A DNA stretch of 64,000 nucleotides from Solidesulfovibrio carbinoliphilus subsp. oakridgensis (GTDB lineage Bacteria; Desulfobacterota; Desulfovibrionia; Desulfovibrionales; Desulfovibrionaceae): positions 2,480,001 through 2,544,000 of the forward strand of contig NZ_CM001368.1 of the NCBI RefSeq assembly GCF_000177215.2, in the 5' to 3' direction. A program made the position numbers and the translations under genes. The notes under the pieces were generated by a model, which was given only the letters and a program-made list of their open reading frames with translations, was not told the origin of the DNA and made no database searches. This document shows, one piece after another, positions 16,560-25,420 of this stretch. Positions within the stretch are counted from its first letter, which is position 1. The number at the start of each line of letters is the position of its first letter.

Positions 16560-18176
16560 ATGAAGCGATTGCGACACGTTGCGGTGTTTGCGGCCACACT
16601 GGTCCTGGCGGCCGCCACCGCCTTTGCCGGCGGGGATTTCACGCTCACGATCCTGCACACCAACGACATCCACGCCCACCTGGCCGCCTTTGACGCATGG
16701 GGGGCGTTTTGTTCCAAGGAAAAGGACGCGGCCGGCCAATGCCAGGGCGGCGCGGCCCGGCTGGCCACGGCCGTGGCCCGGGAACGGGCCACGGGCGGCA
16801 ACATGCTCTTCCTCGATGCCGGGGACCAGTTCCAGGGCACGCTCTTTTTCACCCGGTACAAGGGCGAGGCCAGCGCCTTTTTCATGGACCGGCTCGGCTA
16901 CGACGCCATGACCCTTGGCAACCACGAGTTCGACGACGGCCCGGCCACTTTGGCGAATTTCATTCGGCGGCTCAAGTTTCCGGTGGTCACGGCCAACGTG
17001 AACCTGGCGGCTTCTCCGGAACTCAAGGGGCTGGTCGCGCCGTACATCGTTCGGGACGTGGGCGGCCGCACCATCGGCATCATCGGCGCGACCCAGCCCA
17101 AGACGGCCCAGATCTCGAGCCCGGGGCCGGATGTCTCCTTTCCCAAACTCGTCCCGGCCATCAAACAGGCCGTGGCCGCACTTCACCAACAGGGTGTGAC
17201 CAGCATCATCCTCCTGTCCCACGCCGGGCTGGCCGGGGACAAGAAGCTGGCCGCAGCCGTGGCCGGCATCGACGTCATTGTCGGCGGCCACAGCCACGTG
17301 CTGCTCGGCAACGGCTATCCCGAGGCCGTGGGTCCCTGCCCGTTGGTGGTGGACGGACCGGACGGCGGCAAAACGTACATCGTCACGGCCGGCTACTGGG
17401 GCCGTTATCTCGGGGTGCTGCACCTCGTCTTCGACGCGGCCGGCCACGTCAAGGAAGCCGACGGCAACCCGGTGCGCCTGGACGCTTCCATCCCCGAGGA
17501 TCCGGCCACCCTGGCCGAGGTGGAGCGTTTCGCCAAGCCTCTGGAGGCCTTCCGTGCCACGGTCCTCGGCCGGGCCGACGGGCCCCTCGGCGCGGCCATG
17601 TGCCGGCAGGAGGAGTGCGCGGCCGGCGATCTGCTGGCCGAGGCCATGCTGGCCGGCGGCCGCAGGCACGGGGCCGTGGCCGCACTGGCCAACGGCGGCG
17701 GCGTGCGGGCCGGCATCGCCCCGGGCGTCGTGACCCTCGGCGATGTGCTGACCGCCTTCCCCTTTCCCAACACCCTGACCGTCCTGACCCTGTCCGGCGC
17801 GGATCTGGCCGCCGCCCTCGAACACGGCGTCTCGGCCGTCGGGCTCCATGAAGGCAGCGGCCGGTTCCCCCAGGTGGCCGGCCTGCGCTACGCCTTCGAC
17901 CTGTCCCGGCCGGTCGGCCACCGCATCCTCTCCGCCCAGGTGGCCGACGCCACAGGCGTCTTCACCCCCCTCGATCCCACAGCCGATTACCGGCTGGCCG
18001 TAAGCGACTTCCTCTTCCGGGGCGGCGACGGCTATACCGTCTTCCGCGAAAAGGGCCGCGACGTGGAAGGCGACGGCGAGACCACAGCCGACCTGCTCGC
18101 CGCCCGGATCAAAGCCCAAAGCCCCCTCTCCCCGGCCCTGGACGGCCGGATCAAGGCCGCGGCGGCCGGGCAGTAG
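16560..18176 (+). CDS. Periplasmic 5'-nucleotidase (UshA/YfkN-like)
   Basis: A 538-residue secreted metallophosphoesterase that removes phosphate from extracellular nucleotides. The signal peptide is about 1-22 (VAVFAATLVLAAATAFA). The metal-binding motifs are all present: LHTNDIHAHL, FLDAGDQFQGT, LGNHEFDDG, LLSHAG and VGGHSHVLLG. The C-terminal nucleotidase domain has ANGGGVRAGIAPG, GDVLTAFPFPNTL and FRGGDGYTVF. ATG 16560 has AAGGGAAG upstream and is the start that exposes the signal peptide. No Pho box was seen upstream. A palindromic repeat lies between it and convergent wrbA. Confidence 0.9.
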   Translation: MKRLRHVAVFAATLVLAAATAFAGGDFTLTILHTNDIHAHLAAFDAWGAFCSKEKDAAGQCQGGAARLATAVARERATGGNMLFLDAGDQFQGTLFFTRYKGEASAFFMDRLGYDAMTLGNHEFDDGPATLANFIRRLKFPVVTANVNLAASPELKGLVAPYIVRDVGGRTIGIIGATQPKTAQISSPGPDVSFPKLVPAIKQAVAALHQQGVTSIILLSHAGLAGDKKLAAAVAGIDVIVGGHSHVLLGNGYPEAVGPCPLVVDGPDGGKTYIVTAGYWGRYLGVLHLVFDAAGHVKEADGNPVRLDASIPEDPATLAEVERFAKPLEAFRATVLGRADGPLGAAMCRQEECAAGDLLAEAMLAGGRRHGAVAALANGGGVRAGIAPGVVTLGDVLTAFPFPNTLTVLTLSGADLAAALEHGVSAVGLHEGSGRFPQVAGLRYAFDLSRPVGHRILSAQVADATGVFTPLDPTADYRLAVSDFLFRGGDGYTVFREKGRDVEGDGETTADLLAARIKAQSPLSPALDGRIKAAAAGQ

Positions 18177-18210
18177 CGAAGGAGGGAGGAAGGGAGGAAG
18201 GAGGAGGAAG

Positions 18211-18420
18211 GAAGATGCCTCCGGCGGCCGGGGGAACCCTTTTTGAAAAAAGGGTTCCCCCGGACCCCTTCCCAAAAACTTTTGGCGGGCTTCGCGTCGC
18301 GGGCGGGCGTTTGTCAGGAGGAAAACGTGGTGGGCGGCCGATGCCCCGGGGCATCGGCCGCCCACAGGAAGGGAGGGTCCGGGAGGGGCTTAGCCCCTCC
18401 CGGCCGCCGGAGGCATCTTC
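18211..18420 (+). repeat. Intergenic palindromic element, full length (210 bp)
   Basis: This is the most complete copy of the family. The ends are perfect inverted repeats of 22 bp (core GATGCCTCCGGCGGCCGG). The left half contains the hairpin GGGGGAACCCTTTTT / AAAAAGGGTTCCCCC and then CCCAAAAACTTTTGG. The right half has GGGAGGGGCTTAGCCCCTCCC. The middle holds a separate 36-bp perfect palindrome. The element fills nearly the whole gap between the convergent 5'-nucleotidase and wrbA genes. Confidence 0.8.
18330..18365. terminator. 36-bp perfect palindrome, probable bidirectional terminator
   Basis: GTGGGCGGCCGATGCCCC (18330-18347) is followed directly by its exact reverse complement (18348-18365). 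It lies between two convergent genes and inside the full-length repeat element. No U-tract follows on either side, so intrinsic termination is uncertain. Confidence 0.5.
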
Positions 18421-18428
18421 CTCTTTGT

Positions 18429-19040
18429 TTATCTTCGCATTTTCTTGGTAATTTCGGCAAGATGCCGGCCGTGGTAGCGGGCGCCTTCCAGTTCGTTCTC
18501 GGTCGGCCGGCGGGAGCCGTCGCTGCCGGCCAGGGTCGAGGCGCCGTAGGGCGAGCCGCCGGAAACCTCGTCCATGCGGGTCAGCCCGGCGTAGGCGTAG
18601 GGCAGGCCGACCAGGACCATGCCGTGGTGGAGCAGCGTGCACATGAAGGTCAGGATGGTGGTTTCCTGGCCGCCGTGCTGGGTGGCCGTGGAACAGAAGA
18701 CGCCGGCCGGCTTGCCGACCAGGCCGCCCCGGACCCAGATCTGGCCCGTGGCGTCGAGGAACTGGCGCATCTGGCCGCACATGTTGCCGTAGCGGGTGGG
18801 CGTGCCGAACATGATGCCGTCGGCCTCTTCGAGTTCGGCCAGGGTGCAGACCGGCACCTGGGTCAGGGTCTTCTGGGGCTCGGTGGCATGCATTTTTTCG
18901 ATGACGTCGTCGGACAGGGTCTCCGGCACCCGGCGCAGGGTGGCGGTCATGTCCGGAACCTGGCCCACGCCTTCGGCCACGGCCTGGGCCATGGCGGCCA
19001 CGTGGCCGTAGAGGGAATAATAGACGATCAGCACGTTCAT
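18429..19040 (-). CDS. wrbA: NAD(P)H:quinone oxidoreductase, WrbA type
   Basis: A 203-residue FMN flavoprotein of the WrbA family, which reduces quinones by two electrons and limits oxidative stress. The FMN phosphate loop is YYSLYGHVAAMA. The isoalloxazine-binding segments are GTPTRYGNMCGQMRQFLD and FCSTATQHGGQETT, and GGSPYGASTLAG is the WrbA-specific block. Length is family-normal. The gene is monocistronic, convergent with the 5'-nucleotidase and divergent from trmFO. Confidence 0.92.
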   Translation of the reverse strand: MNVLIVYYSLYGHVAAMAQAVAEGVGQVPDMTATLRRVPETLSDDVIEKMHATEPQKTLTQVPVCTLAELEEADGIMFGTPTRYGNMCGQMRQFLDATGQIWVRGGLVGKPAGVFCSTATQHGGQETTILTFMCTLLHHGMVLVGLPYAYAGLTRMDEVSGGSPYGASTLAGSDGSRRPTENELEGARYHGRHLAEITKKMRR

Positions 19041-19320
19041 GGGGCGGTGCTCCGTGTTATGGTTGGCGATGCTTCATTTTCTATGCCCCCCGTGCCGAAA
19101 GGGCAAGGCCGCGTGGCCGCTCGCGCCCGTCCAACCGCCCCAGGCGATTTTGGGGCTCGACGCCGGCCGCCCGGCAGACTATGAAATCCCTGCCGAATCA
19201 CGCTGACAACCCATGGCCGGCAGACCCGAAACACGCCGGCCACGAACAAACCGACCTGATCCCCGCGCAAGCATCTTGGGGATAGAGGGGGGAATGGCGC
19301 CCCCTCTCGCGGAGTGTACC

Positions 19321-20640
19321 ATGTCCATTGCCATCATCGGCGGCGGCCTGGCCGGGTGCGAGTGCGCCTTGGCCCTGGCCCGGGCCGGCGTCGCGTCCAC
19401 GGTCTTCGAAGCCAAGCCGGCCAGGTTTTCCCCGGCCCACGTCAGCCCGCAACTGGCCGAGCTGGTCTGCTCCAATTCGCTGCGCTCGGACGAGCCGGTG
19501 ACGGCGGTCGGGCTTTTGAAGGTCGAGATGGCGGCCCTTGGCAGCGCGGTCATTGCCGTGGCCCGGGAGACAGCCGTGCCGGCCGGCAAGGCGCTGGCCG
19601 TGGACCGCGAGCTTTTTGCCGCCGCCATGACGGCCCGGATCGAGGCCGAGCCGCTGGTGACGCTCACGCGCCAGGAGATCCCGACCCTTGACGATCCGGC
19701 CCTTACCGGCTTCGAGGCCGTGGTCGTGGCCGCCGGGCCGCTGGCTTCGGAATCCCTGGCCGAGAGCCTCGGCGCGGCCATCGGCGGGGAGAGCCTGTAC
19801 TTTTACGACGCCATCGCCCCCATCGTGGCGACCGATTCCGTGGACATGGACAAGGCCTTCTGGGCCTCGCGCTGGCAGGAGGGCGAGGGGGATTACTGCA
19901 ACTGTCCGCTGGACCAGGACGAGTACAAGGCGTTTCTGGCGGCGCTTCTCGAAGCCCGGAAGGTGCCGAGCCGGGAGTTCGAAAAGGAGCTCCACTTCGA
20001 GGGTTGCCTGCCCATCGAGACCATGGCCGAGCGCGGCGAGCGGACGCTGACGTTTGGCCCCATGAAGCCGGTCGGCCTGACCGACCCGAGGACCGGCCGG
20101 CGGCCCTACGCCGTGGTCCAGCTGCGGCCGGAAAACGCCGCGAAATCGACCCTGAACCTGGTCGGCTTCCAGACCAAGCTGGCCTACGGCGAGCAGGAGC
20201 GGGTGTTTCGCCTGATCCCGGCCCTGCACGCCGCCGAGTTCACGCGTCTTGGCAGCATCCACCGCAACACGTTCGTGAACGCGCCCAAGGTCTTAAACGA
20301 CCGGCTGGAACTGGTGGCCCGGCCGGGGGTGTACCTGGCCGGCCAGATCACGGGCGTGGAAGGATACGTGGAGTCGGCGGCCTGCGGCCTGTGGCTCGGC
20401 ACCCAGCTCGGGGCCAGGATCGCCAGGGGCCTCAACATCGCCCCGCCGCCGGTCGAAGCGGCGCTTGGAGCGCTCCTTGGCCACCTGCGCACCCCGGCCA
20501 AGAAATTCCAGCCGAGCAACGTCAACTTCGGCCTGACCCCGCCGCTCGAAGAGCGGATGAAAAAGGCCAACCGCAAAATGGCCTACCCCGAGCGGGCCGC
20601 AAAGGCGTTTGCGGCCTGGCGGAGCGTGTCGGGGCTGTAG
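19321..20640 (+). CDS. trmFO: tRNA (uracil-54-C5) methyltransferase, folate/FAD type, TrmFO
   Basis: A 439-residue flavoprotein that makes ribothymidine-54 in tRNA using methylenetetrahydrofolate and FADH2. The dinucleotide-binding motif is IAIIGGGLAGCECALALARAG, cited here in part. The TrmFO hallmarks follow: SPQLAELVCSNSLRSDEP, GLLKVEMAALGS, YYDAIAPIV-like (YFYDAIAPIVATDSVD), and GQITGVEGYVESAACGLWLG. ATG 19321 has GGAG seven bases upstream and starts at the Rossmann strand. The 280 bases upstream (19041-19320) contain a G-run/C-run hairpin near 19282-19312 but nothing else recognisable. Confidence 0.93.
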   Translation: MSIAIIGGGLAGCECALALARAGVASTVFEAKPARFSPAHVSPQLAELVCSNSLRSDEPVTAVGLLKVEMAALGSAVIAVARETAVPAGKALAVDRELFAAAMTARIEAEPLVTLTRQEIPTLDDPALTGFEAVVVAAGPLASESLAESLGAAIGGESLYFYDAIAPIVATDSVDMDKAFWASRWQEGEGDYCNCPLDQDEYKAFLAALLEARKVPSREFEKELHFEGCLPIETMAERGERTLTFGPMKPVGLTDPRTGRRPYAVVQLRPENAAKSTLNLVGFQTKLAYGEQERVFRLIPALHAAEFTRLGSIHRNTFVNAPKVLNDRLELVARPGVYLAGQITGVEGYVESAACGLWLGTQLGARIARGLNIAPPPVEAALGALLGHLRTPAKKFQPSNVNFGLTPPLEERMKKANRKMAYPERAAKAFAAWRSVSGL

Positions 20641-20732
20641 CGCAGGGAGGCGACGGGGCCGGCCCACCGTACCTTTCGAACAGCACCGCCGCCGGTTTCC
20701 CGCGGCGGCCGCTGGCGCGTCTTTTTGACCAC

Positions 20733-20776
20733 AATGCCCGGCGGCCGGGGGATCCTCCCCCCGGCTCCCCTGGGGA
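20733..20776 (+). repeat. Degenerate copy of the intergenic palindromic element
   Basis: ATGCCCGGCGGCCGGGGG followed by ATCCTCCCCCCGGCTCCCCTGG parallels the left half of the family with several changes. It lies downstream of trmFO and upstream of the dinB-like gene. No right-hand end was found. Confidence 0.4.
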
Positions 20777-20849
20777 AGGGCAAGGCTTCGTGGAGAGCGT
20801 CCGGCCTTTTGTGGGTTGAACCGTATGCACACGGAAAGGAGAGTCAGAG

Positions 20850-21353
20850 ATGACGACGGCCACCGGGAACCAACTGGCGAAGGACATCAGGCAAAATATC
20901 GCGGACCTGCAGGCGGTCTGCCAGGGCATTGACGAGGGAACGGCCTCCCGGGCACCGACCAACCGGTGGTCGCCCAAGGAGATCCTGTCCCACCTCCTCG
21001 GCCAGGAAGGGGGCCATGACATGGTCGTCAAGGCCTACCTGGAAGAAGACACGCCGACCCTCGACCTCAAGGCCGAACAAACCTATTTTTCGGAAAAACG
21101 GGCGGCCATGCCCGTGGCGGAACTCTGCGCCGCCGTGGCGGCGAGGTATGAGCAGCTGGCGGCCCTGGCCACGACCCTGACCGAGGAACAGTTCGCGCGC
21201 AAGGCCCGCATCCCCATGCTCAAGGATTCGCCGCTCGGCGAATACCCGACCCTGGAAAGCCTGCTCGGCGGCCTTGGCCGGTACCATCTCCAATCGCACA
21301 TCGAACACCTGCGCGAAATCCTGAGTGAACTCGAAGCGTCCAAAGGCGATTAG
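20850..21353 (+). CDS. DinB-superfamily protein
   Basis: A 167-residue soluble protein with the four-helix pattern of the DinB/YfiT superfamily. Metal-ligand-type histidines sit where expected: SHLLGQEGGHD near residue 48 and GRYHLQSHIEHLREIL near 150-160. Members bind a divalent metal and several are thiol-dependent transferases or stress proteins; the substrate here cannot be told. The ATG is preceded by AAAGGAGAG. The gene stands alone between trmFO and a convergent FAH-family gene. Confidence 0.75.
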   Translation: MTTATGNQLAKDIRQNIADLQAVCQGIDEGTASRAPTNRWSPKEILSHLLGQEGGHDMVVKAYLEEDTPTLDLKAEQTYFSEKRAAMPVAELCAAVAARYEQLAALATTLTEEQFARKARIPMLKDSPLGEYPTLESLLGGLGRYHLQSHIEHLREILSELEASKGD

Positions 21354-21396
21354 GCAACCGCACCTGCGCCACAGCGCCCACCCGACCCAATCCCGT

Positions 21397-21442
21397 GCGG
21401 TCCGGGAGGGGATGATCCTCCCGGCCGCCGGGGCATCTGCCC
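21397..21442 (+). repeat. Intergenic palindromic element, right half, degenerate
   Basis: GGTCCGGGAGGGGATGATCC then TCCCGGCCGCCGGGGCATCT is a diverged right half of the family, missing the GGAGG in the terminal repeat. It sits between the convergent dinB-like and FAH-family genes and ends just before the stop codon of the latter. Confidence 0.5.
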
Positions 21443-21448
21443 CCTGCC

Positions 21449-22318
21449 CTACCCTTCGTCGGCCACCGGATTGCGCAGCACGCCGTAGCCTTCCAGTTCG
21501 ATCTCGCAGACGTCGCCGGGCTTGAGGAAATACGGCGGCGTGCGGGCGAAGCCCACACCGGACGGCGTGCCGGTGACGAGGACGTCGCCCGGGGCCAGGG
21601 TCATGGCTTCGGAGAGGGTGGCCACCAGCCTGGCCACGTCAAAGAGCATGTCCGACGTGCAGGTTTCCTGGACGATCTCGCCGTTGACGGAGGTCGTCAG
21701 GCGCAGGCCCTTGGCCCCGGGCGGCAACTCGTCGGTGGTGCAAAGTTCCGGGCCGAAGGCGCCCGTGCCGTCGAAGTTCTTGCCGAGAAACCACTGGCTG
21801 CTGCGGAACTGGTAATCCCGCACCGACCCCTCGTTGAAAAGGGCGTACCCGGCCACATGGGCCAGGGCGGCCTCCGGGGGGATGTGCCGGCCGCCGAGGC
21901 CGATCACGGCCGCCATCTCGCCCTCGTAGTCGAGCTGGCGCGACACCCTGGGCCGCAGGAGCGGCGCATCGTGGCCGATCAGGGTCGAGGCCAGGCGCCC
22001 GAAAAAGACCGGATGCTCGGGCAGGCGCTTCGGGTCGATCTCGATGGCGTGGTCCACGTAGTTGAGGCCCACGCAAAGGATCTTGCCCGGATCGGGCACC
22101 GGCGGCAGCAGGCGGACGGACGAGAACCGGAGCTGGGCCGAGGCCGGGGGGGTGGCCGCCGCCTGGCGCACGGCCTCCAGGCCGGCATCGCCCAGGGCCA
22201 GCAGGGACTTCATGGCCCGCGGCAGCCCGGGCGCGGCTTCGGCCAGGTCGATGAGGACCTCGCCCAGGCGCAGGCCCAGGCGCGGACCGAGAGTGTGGGA
22301 AAAGGTGACAAGGCGCAC
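21449..22318 (-). CDS. Fumarylacetoacetate hydrolase family protein
   Basis: A 289-residue enzyme of the FAH superfamily, whose members hydrolyse or decarboxylate beta-diketo acids with a divalent metal. The core is ILCVGLNYVDHAIE, then PVFFGRLASTLIGHDAPLLRP, the metal-binding LDYEGEMAAVIGLGGRHIP, VRDYQFRSSQWFLGKNFDGTGAFGP (cited in part), and the C-terminal DVLVTGTPSGVGFAR. GTG 22318 is preferred over an upstream ATG because AAAGGAG lies directly before it and the protein then begins at MRLVTFSH-type sequence. Substrate unknown. The unusual palindromic element lies upstream. Confidence 0.85.
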   Translation of the reverse strand: MRLVTFSHTLGPRLGLRLGEVLIDLAEAAPGLPRAMKSLLALGDAGLEAVRQAAATPPASAQLRFSSVRLLPPVPDPGKILCVGLNYVDHAIEIDPKRLPEHPVFFGRLASTLIGHDAPLLRPRVSRQLDYEGEMAAVIGLGGRHIPPEAALAHVAGYALFNEGSVRDYQFRSSQWFLGKNFDGTGAFGPELCTTDELPPGAKGLRLTTSVNGEIVQETCTSDMLFDVARLVATLSEAMTLAPGDVLVTGTPSGVGFARTPPYFLKPGDVCEIELEGYGVLRNPVADEG

Positions 22319-22568
22319 GGCCACTCCTTTGGAGGCGTATGAAACCACATTAGGAGGGCGGGCCCCGGCTCGTCAAGAAGCGGCGGGCGGACACGGAGGA
22401 CAGATTGTCCAGCCACCCGGCCGGGGAAACGCCACGATTTGCCGCCGGCCTGTGCCGTCGGGCGACAGGGCGCGGAGCCTGGGAGCGCCGTGGCAGCGGC
22501 GGCAGGGATGATGCGGCAGGCGAACGGAGAGACGGGGCCGCCTGTCCGGGGGCGAGGAAAAGGCGCTA
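22319..22568. other. Gap upstream of the FAH-family gene, no gene
   Basis: GC-rich non-coding sequence between the FAH-family start codon and the palindromic element. Short open frames exist here but lack ribosome sites and coding character. Confidence 0.5.
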
Positions 22569-22645
22569 GTGTCGCGTTCTCGAAATTCGTGAATACGAAT
22601 TTCGAGGATAACATACTTAAATAGTTATTTTTATCTAAAAAATAT
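22569..22645 (-). repeat. AT-rich palindromic element, copy B
   Basis: On the minus strand it reads AT-rich TATTTTTTAGATAAAAAT, then a perfect 12+12 palindrome CTCGAAATTCGT / ACGAATTTCGAG around a 4-base loop (22579-22606), then AACGCGACAC. It matches copy A at 4802-4875 over nearly its whole length. It lies downstream of sppA and about 250 bases upstream of the FAH-family gene, in the reading direction of that gene. Confidence 0.7.
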
Positions 22646-22671
22646 TAACATATTTTTCAATGAACGCCACA

Positions 22672-23607
22672 CTATTGGCCCTGGGGCAAGGCCGTCTCGC
22701 CGGACAGGCCCGATACCAGGGAAAGCAGAGCCAGGCCCTTCATGTCCGGCAGGGAGAGAGCCGAGGTCAGCTTGTCGAAGAGGCCCGACTTCTTCTTGGG
22801 GCCTTTGTAAAGCGGCACGTCGCCCGTGAGGCCGACCTGCTGCTTGAGATAGTCCACCGCCTCTTCCTGGCCGCCGAGTTCGTCGACCAGTCCCAGGTCC
22901 TTGGCCCGGGCCCCGGTCATGGCCCGGCCGTCGGCGATGGTGGCGATGGCGTCCTTCCCGAGCTTGCGCTCGGCGGCCACGTCGCCGCTGAACTGCTGGT
23001 TGAGGTCCGCGATCAGGCCGGCCAGATAGGCCCGCTGGTCGTCGGTCAGGGGCTTGAACGGGGTGCCGGCGTCCTTCAGCTTGCCCGTGGTCAGGGACTC
23101 GAAATGGACGCCGAGCTTCTGGAGCAGGTCCTGGGCATTGGCGAACTGGGACATGACGCCGATGCTGCCGGTGATGGTGCCCCGGTTGGCAAAGATGCGG
23201 GAGGCCGGGCAGGCGGCGTAGTAGCCGCCCGAGGCCGCGACCGAAGAGAACGAGGCCACGACGGGCTTTGCCGCGCCGAGCTTCTTGACGGCCATGTACA
23301 TCTCCTGGGACGGCCCGAAGGCCCCGCCAGGGGAATTGACGCGCAAGATGACGCCCTTGACCGAATCGTCCTTGCGCAGCTTCTTGATGAAGGCCACCAC
23401 CGCGTCGGCGTCGGTGATGGGCCCTTCGATGGCCACCACGCCGATGCGCGACGTGGCCGCGCCAAGCAGCCGGCCGCCCTCCTCGTCGTGCCCCAGAAGG
23501 CCGAAGGCGGCCGTGATCCCGATAACCAGGATCACGGCCGCCACGGCGATCAAAAGGCCGAACAGGCCAGGGCGCCTGACGGCAAACGAAGGATTAGCGC
23601 TGGGCAT
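22672..23607 (-). CDS. sppA: Signal peptide peptidase SppA, short form
   Basis: A 311-residue membrane-anchored serine protease that degrades cleaved signal peptides. One N-terminal membrane helix (about 12-34, LFGLLIAVAAVILVIGITAAF) is followed by a single protease domain. Motifs are LRVNSPGGAFGPSQEMYMA, the nucleophile serine in VAASGGYYAACPA, GTITGSIGVM, and the candidate general-base lysine in LTTGKLKDAGTPF. The length fits the short Gram-positive-like form, not the double-domain E. coli form. ATG 23607 lies inside the rpsA coding end (14-base overlap), with GGAAGAGG just upstream, so expression is coupled to rpsA. Confidence 0.88.
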   Translation of the reverse strand: MPSANPSFAVRRPGLFGLLIAVAAVILVIGITAAFGLLGHDEEGGRLLGAATSRIGVVAIEGPITDADAVVAFIKKLRKDDSVKGVILRVNSPGGAFGPSQEMYMAVKKLGAAKPVVASFSSVAASGGYYAACPASRIFANRGTITGSIGVMSQFANAQDLLQKLGVHFESLTTGKLKDAGTPFKPLTDDQRAYLAGLIADLNQQFSGDVAAERKLGKDAIATIADGRAMTGARAKDLGLVDELGGQEEAVDYLKQQVGLTGDVPLYKGPKKKSGLFDKLTSALSLPDMKGLALLSLVSGLSGETALPQGQ

Positions 23608-25324
23608 CCTCTTCCAACTTCTGGCGCAGGAGCTCGCCAAGGTTGCTGCCGGTGTCCGAGGGGCCGGCGGTGCGGAACTCCTTGGCCTTTTTCTTGTCCT
23701 CTTCGTCCTTGATGGACTTGATGGACAGGCCCAGTCGGCGCTCGTCGGCGCTGACGTGGATGACCTTGGCTTCGATCTCGTCCCCTTCCTTGTACAGCTC
23801 GGCCGGGGTCTTGACCTTCTTGCGGCTGATTTCCGAGACGTGGACCAGACCCTCGATGCCTTCCTCGACCTCGACGAAGAGGCCGAAGTCGGTGATGTTG
23901 GTCACCGTCCCCTTGACCATGGCGCCGACCGGGTAGGTGTCGGGCACGCGGGTCCAGGGATCTTCGGAGAGCTGCTTGATGCCAAGGGTGAACTTCTCGT
24001 TTTCCTTGTCCACGGTCAGGACCTTGGCCATGACGGTGTCGCCGCTCTTGAACATCTCGCCGGGGTGGCGGACCTTTTTGGTCCAGGAGATGTCGGAGAC
24101 GTGGATCAGGCCGTCGATGCCGTCCTCGATGCCGATGAAGATGCCGAACTCGGTGATGTTTTTCACCGAACCCTCAAGCACGGTGCCCTCGGGGTACTTC
24201 TCGGCCACGATGTCCCAGGGGTTGGGCCGGACCTGCTTCATGCCAAGCGAGATCCGCTTCTTGTCCGGATCGACGGACAGGACCACCACCTCGACCTCGT
24301 CGCCGACGTGGACCATCTGGCTCGGATGGCGAAGCTTCCTGGTCCAGGACATCTCGGAGATGTGCACGAGCCCTTCGACGCCGGCCTCAAGCTCCACAAA
24401 GGCGCCGTAGTCGACCAGGTTCGTGACCTTGCCGGACAGACGGGTGTCTTCGGGGTATTTGCCCGCGATGTTCTCCCAGGGATCGGCCACGAGCTGCTTC
24501 ATGCCGAGCGAGACTTTCTGCTTGTCCTGGTCGAAAGACAGGACCTTCAGCTCCAGTTCGTCGCCGAGGTGCACGAGCTCCTTGGGATGCTTGATGCGCT
24601 TCCAGGACATGTCCGTGATGTGCATGAGCCCGTCGAGGCCGCCGAGGTCGACGAAGACGCCGTACTCGGTGATGTTTTTCACGCGTCCGGTGACGGTCTG
24701 GCCTTCCTCGAGCGTCTTCAGCAGGTCCTTGCGCATGGAATCGCGCCGCTCTTCGAGCAGCACCCGCCGCGAAACGATGACGTTGCTGCGGCGGCGATTG
24801 ATTTTCAGCACGCGGAATTCGAACTCCTGGCCGACCAGGGCGTCCATGTCGGGCACGGGACGCAGGTCGACGTGGGAGCCGGGCAGGAAGGCTTCGACGC
24901 CGCCCAGATCGACCGTGTAGCCGCCCTTGATGCGGCGCACGATACGACCGGTGATGACGTCATCTTTTTCCTGGATTTCCTCGAGCTTATCAAAAAGCTG
25001 CATCCGCTTGGCCCGTTCGCGGGACAGGTAGATGGTGCCTTCGGATTCGTTCTTGGAGACGACGTAGACGTCGATCTGGTCGCCGACTTTGACTTCGAGT
25101 TCGCCGGCGGCGTCGAGGAATTCGTTGACGGCGATCTGGCCTTCGGACTTGAAGTTGACGTCCACGAGGACGTGCTCCTTGCCGATGCGGACCACGACGC
25201 CCTGGGTGATGGAGCCTTCTTCCAGGTCGCCGAAATCCTCATTGAGGTAATTTTCGAGCGCCGCTTCGAAGTTGACTTCCATTTCCGAGTTAGGGTTGCT
25301 TTTCATTTCCGGGGTTTTGTCCAT
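23594..25324 (-). CDS. rpsA: 30S ribosomal protein S1
   Basis: A 576-residue RNA-binding ribosomal protein that helps mRNA docking. Six S1 OB-fold repeats are visible: the first two diverged (GSITQGVVVRIGKEHVLVDV; GRIVRRIKGGYTVDLGG), then four near-identical repeats of the form G..V.GKV.N...FG.FV......GLVHISEMSW, each followed by GD....KV...D.....LG.KQL. The ending RRLGLSIKSIKDEE lies in a charged tail. TTGGAGG is the ribosome site for ATG 25324. The gene leads the rpsA-sppA pair. Confidence 0.95.
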   Translation of the reverse strand: MDKTPEMKSNPNSEMEVNFEAALENYLNEDFGDLEEGSITQGVVVRIGKEHVLVDVNFKSEGQIAVNEFLDAAGELEVKVGDQIDVYVVSKNESEGTIYLSRERAKRMQLFDKLEEIQEKDDVITGRIVRRIKGGYTVDLGGVEAFLPGSHVDLRPVPDMDALVGQEFEFRVLKINRRRSNVIVSRRVLLEERRDSMRKDLLKTLEEGQTVTGRVKNITEYGVFVDLGGLDGLMHITDMSWKRIKHPKELVHLGDELELKVLSFDQDKQKVSLGMKQLVADPWENIAGKYPEDTRLSGKVTNLVDYGAFVELEAGVEGLVHISEMSWTRKLRHPSQMVHVGDEVEVVVLSVDPDKKRISLGMKQVRPNPWDIVAEKYPEGTVLEGSVKNITEFGIFIGIEDGIDGLIHVSDISWTKKVRHPGEMFKSGDTVMAKVLTVDKENEKFTLGIKQLSEDPWTRVPDTYPVGAMVKGTVTNITDFGLFVEVEEGIEGLVHVSEISRKKVKTPAELYKEGDEIEAKVIHVSADERRLGLSIKSIKDEEDKKKAKEFRTAGPSDTGSNLGELLRQKLEEDAQR

Positions 25325-25368
25325 GAGTTGACCTCCAACGCGATCTGTCCCTTTGGAAAGGATTTAGC

Positions 25369-25397
25369 GTCATAGCAGAATGGCCCCAAAGAGACAA
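25369..25397 (-). promoter_or_regulatory. Sigma-70-type promoter of rpsA
   Basis: On the minus strand, -35 TTGTCT (25397-25392), a 17-base spacer, and -10 TATGAC (25374-25369), 45 bases upstream of the rpsA start codon. Confidence 0.55.
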
Positions 25398-25420
25398 GAA
25401 GAAAGGCCGGCCCATTCCAT

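Noticed and set aside
22439-22624. Short frames ending in FSKFVNTNFED-type peptides at both palindromic elements
   Set aside because: The peptide similarity comes from the shared palindromic DNA, not from a conserved protein; frames differ and ribosome sites are missing.
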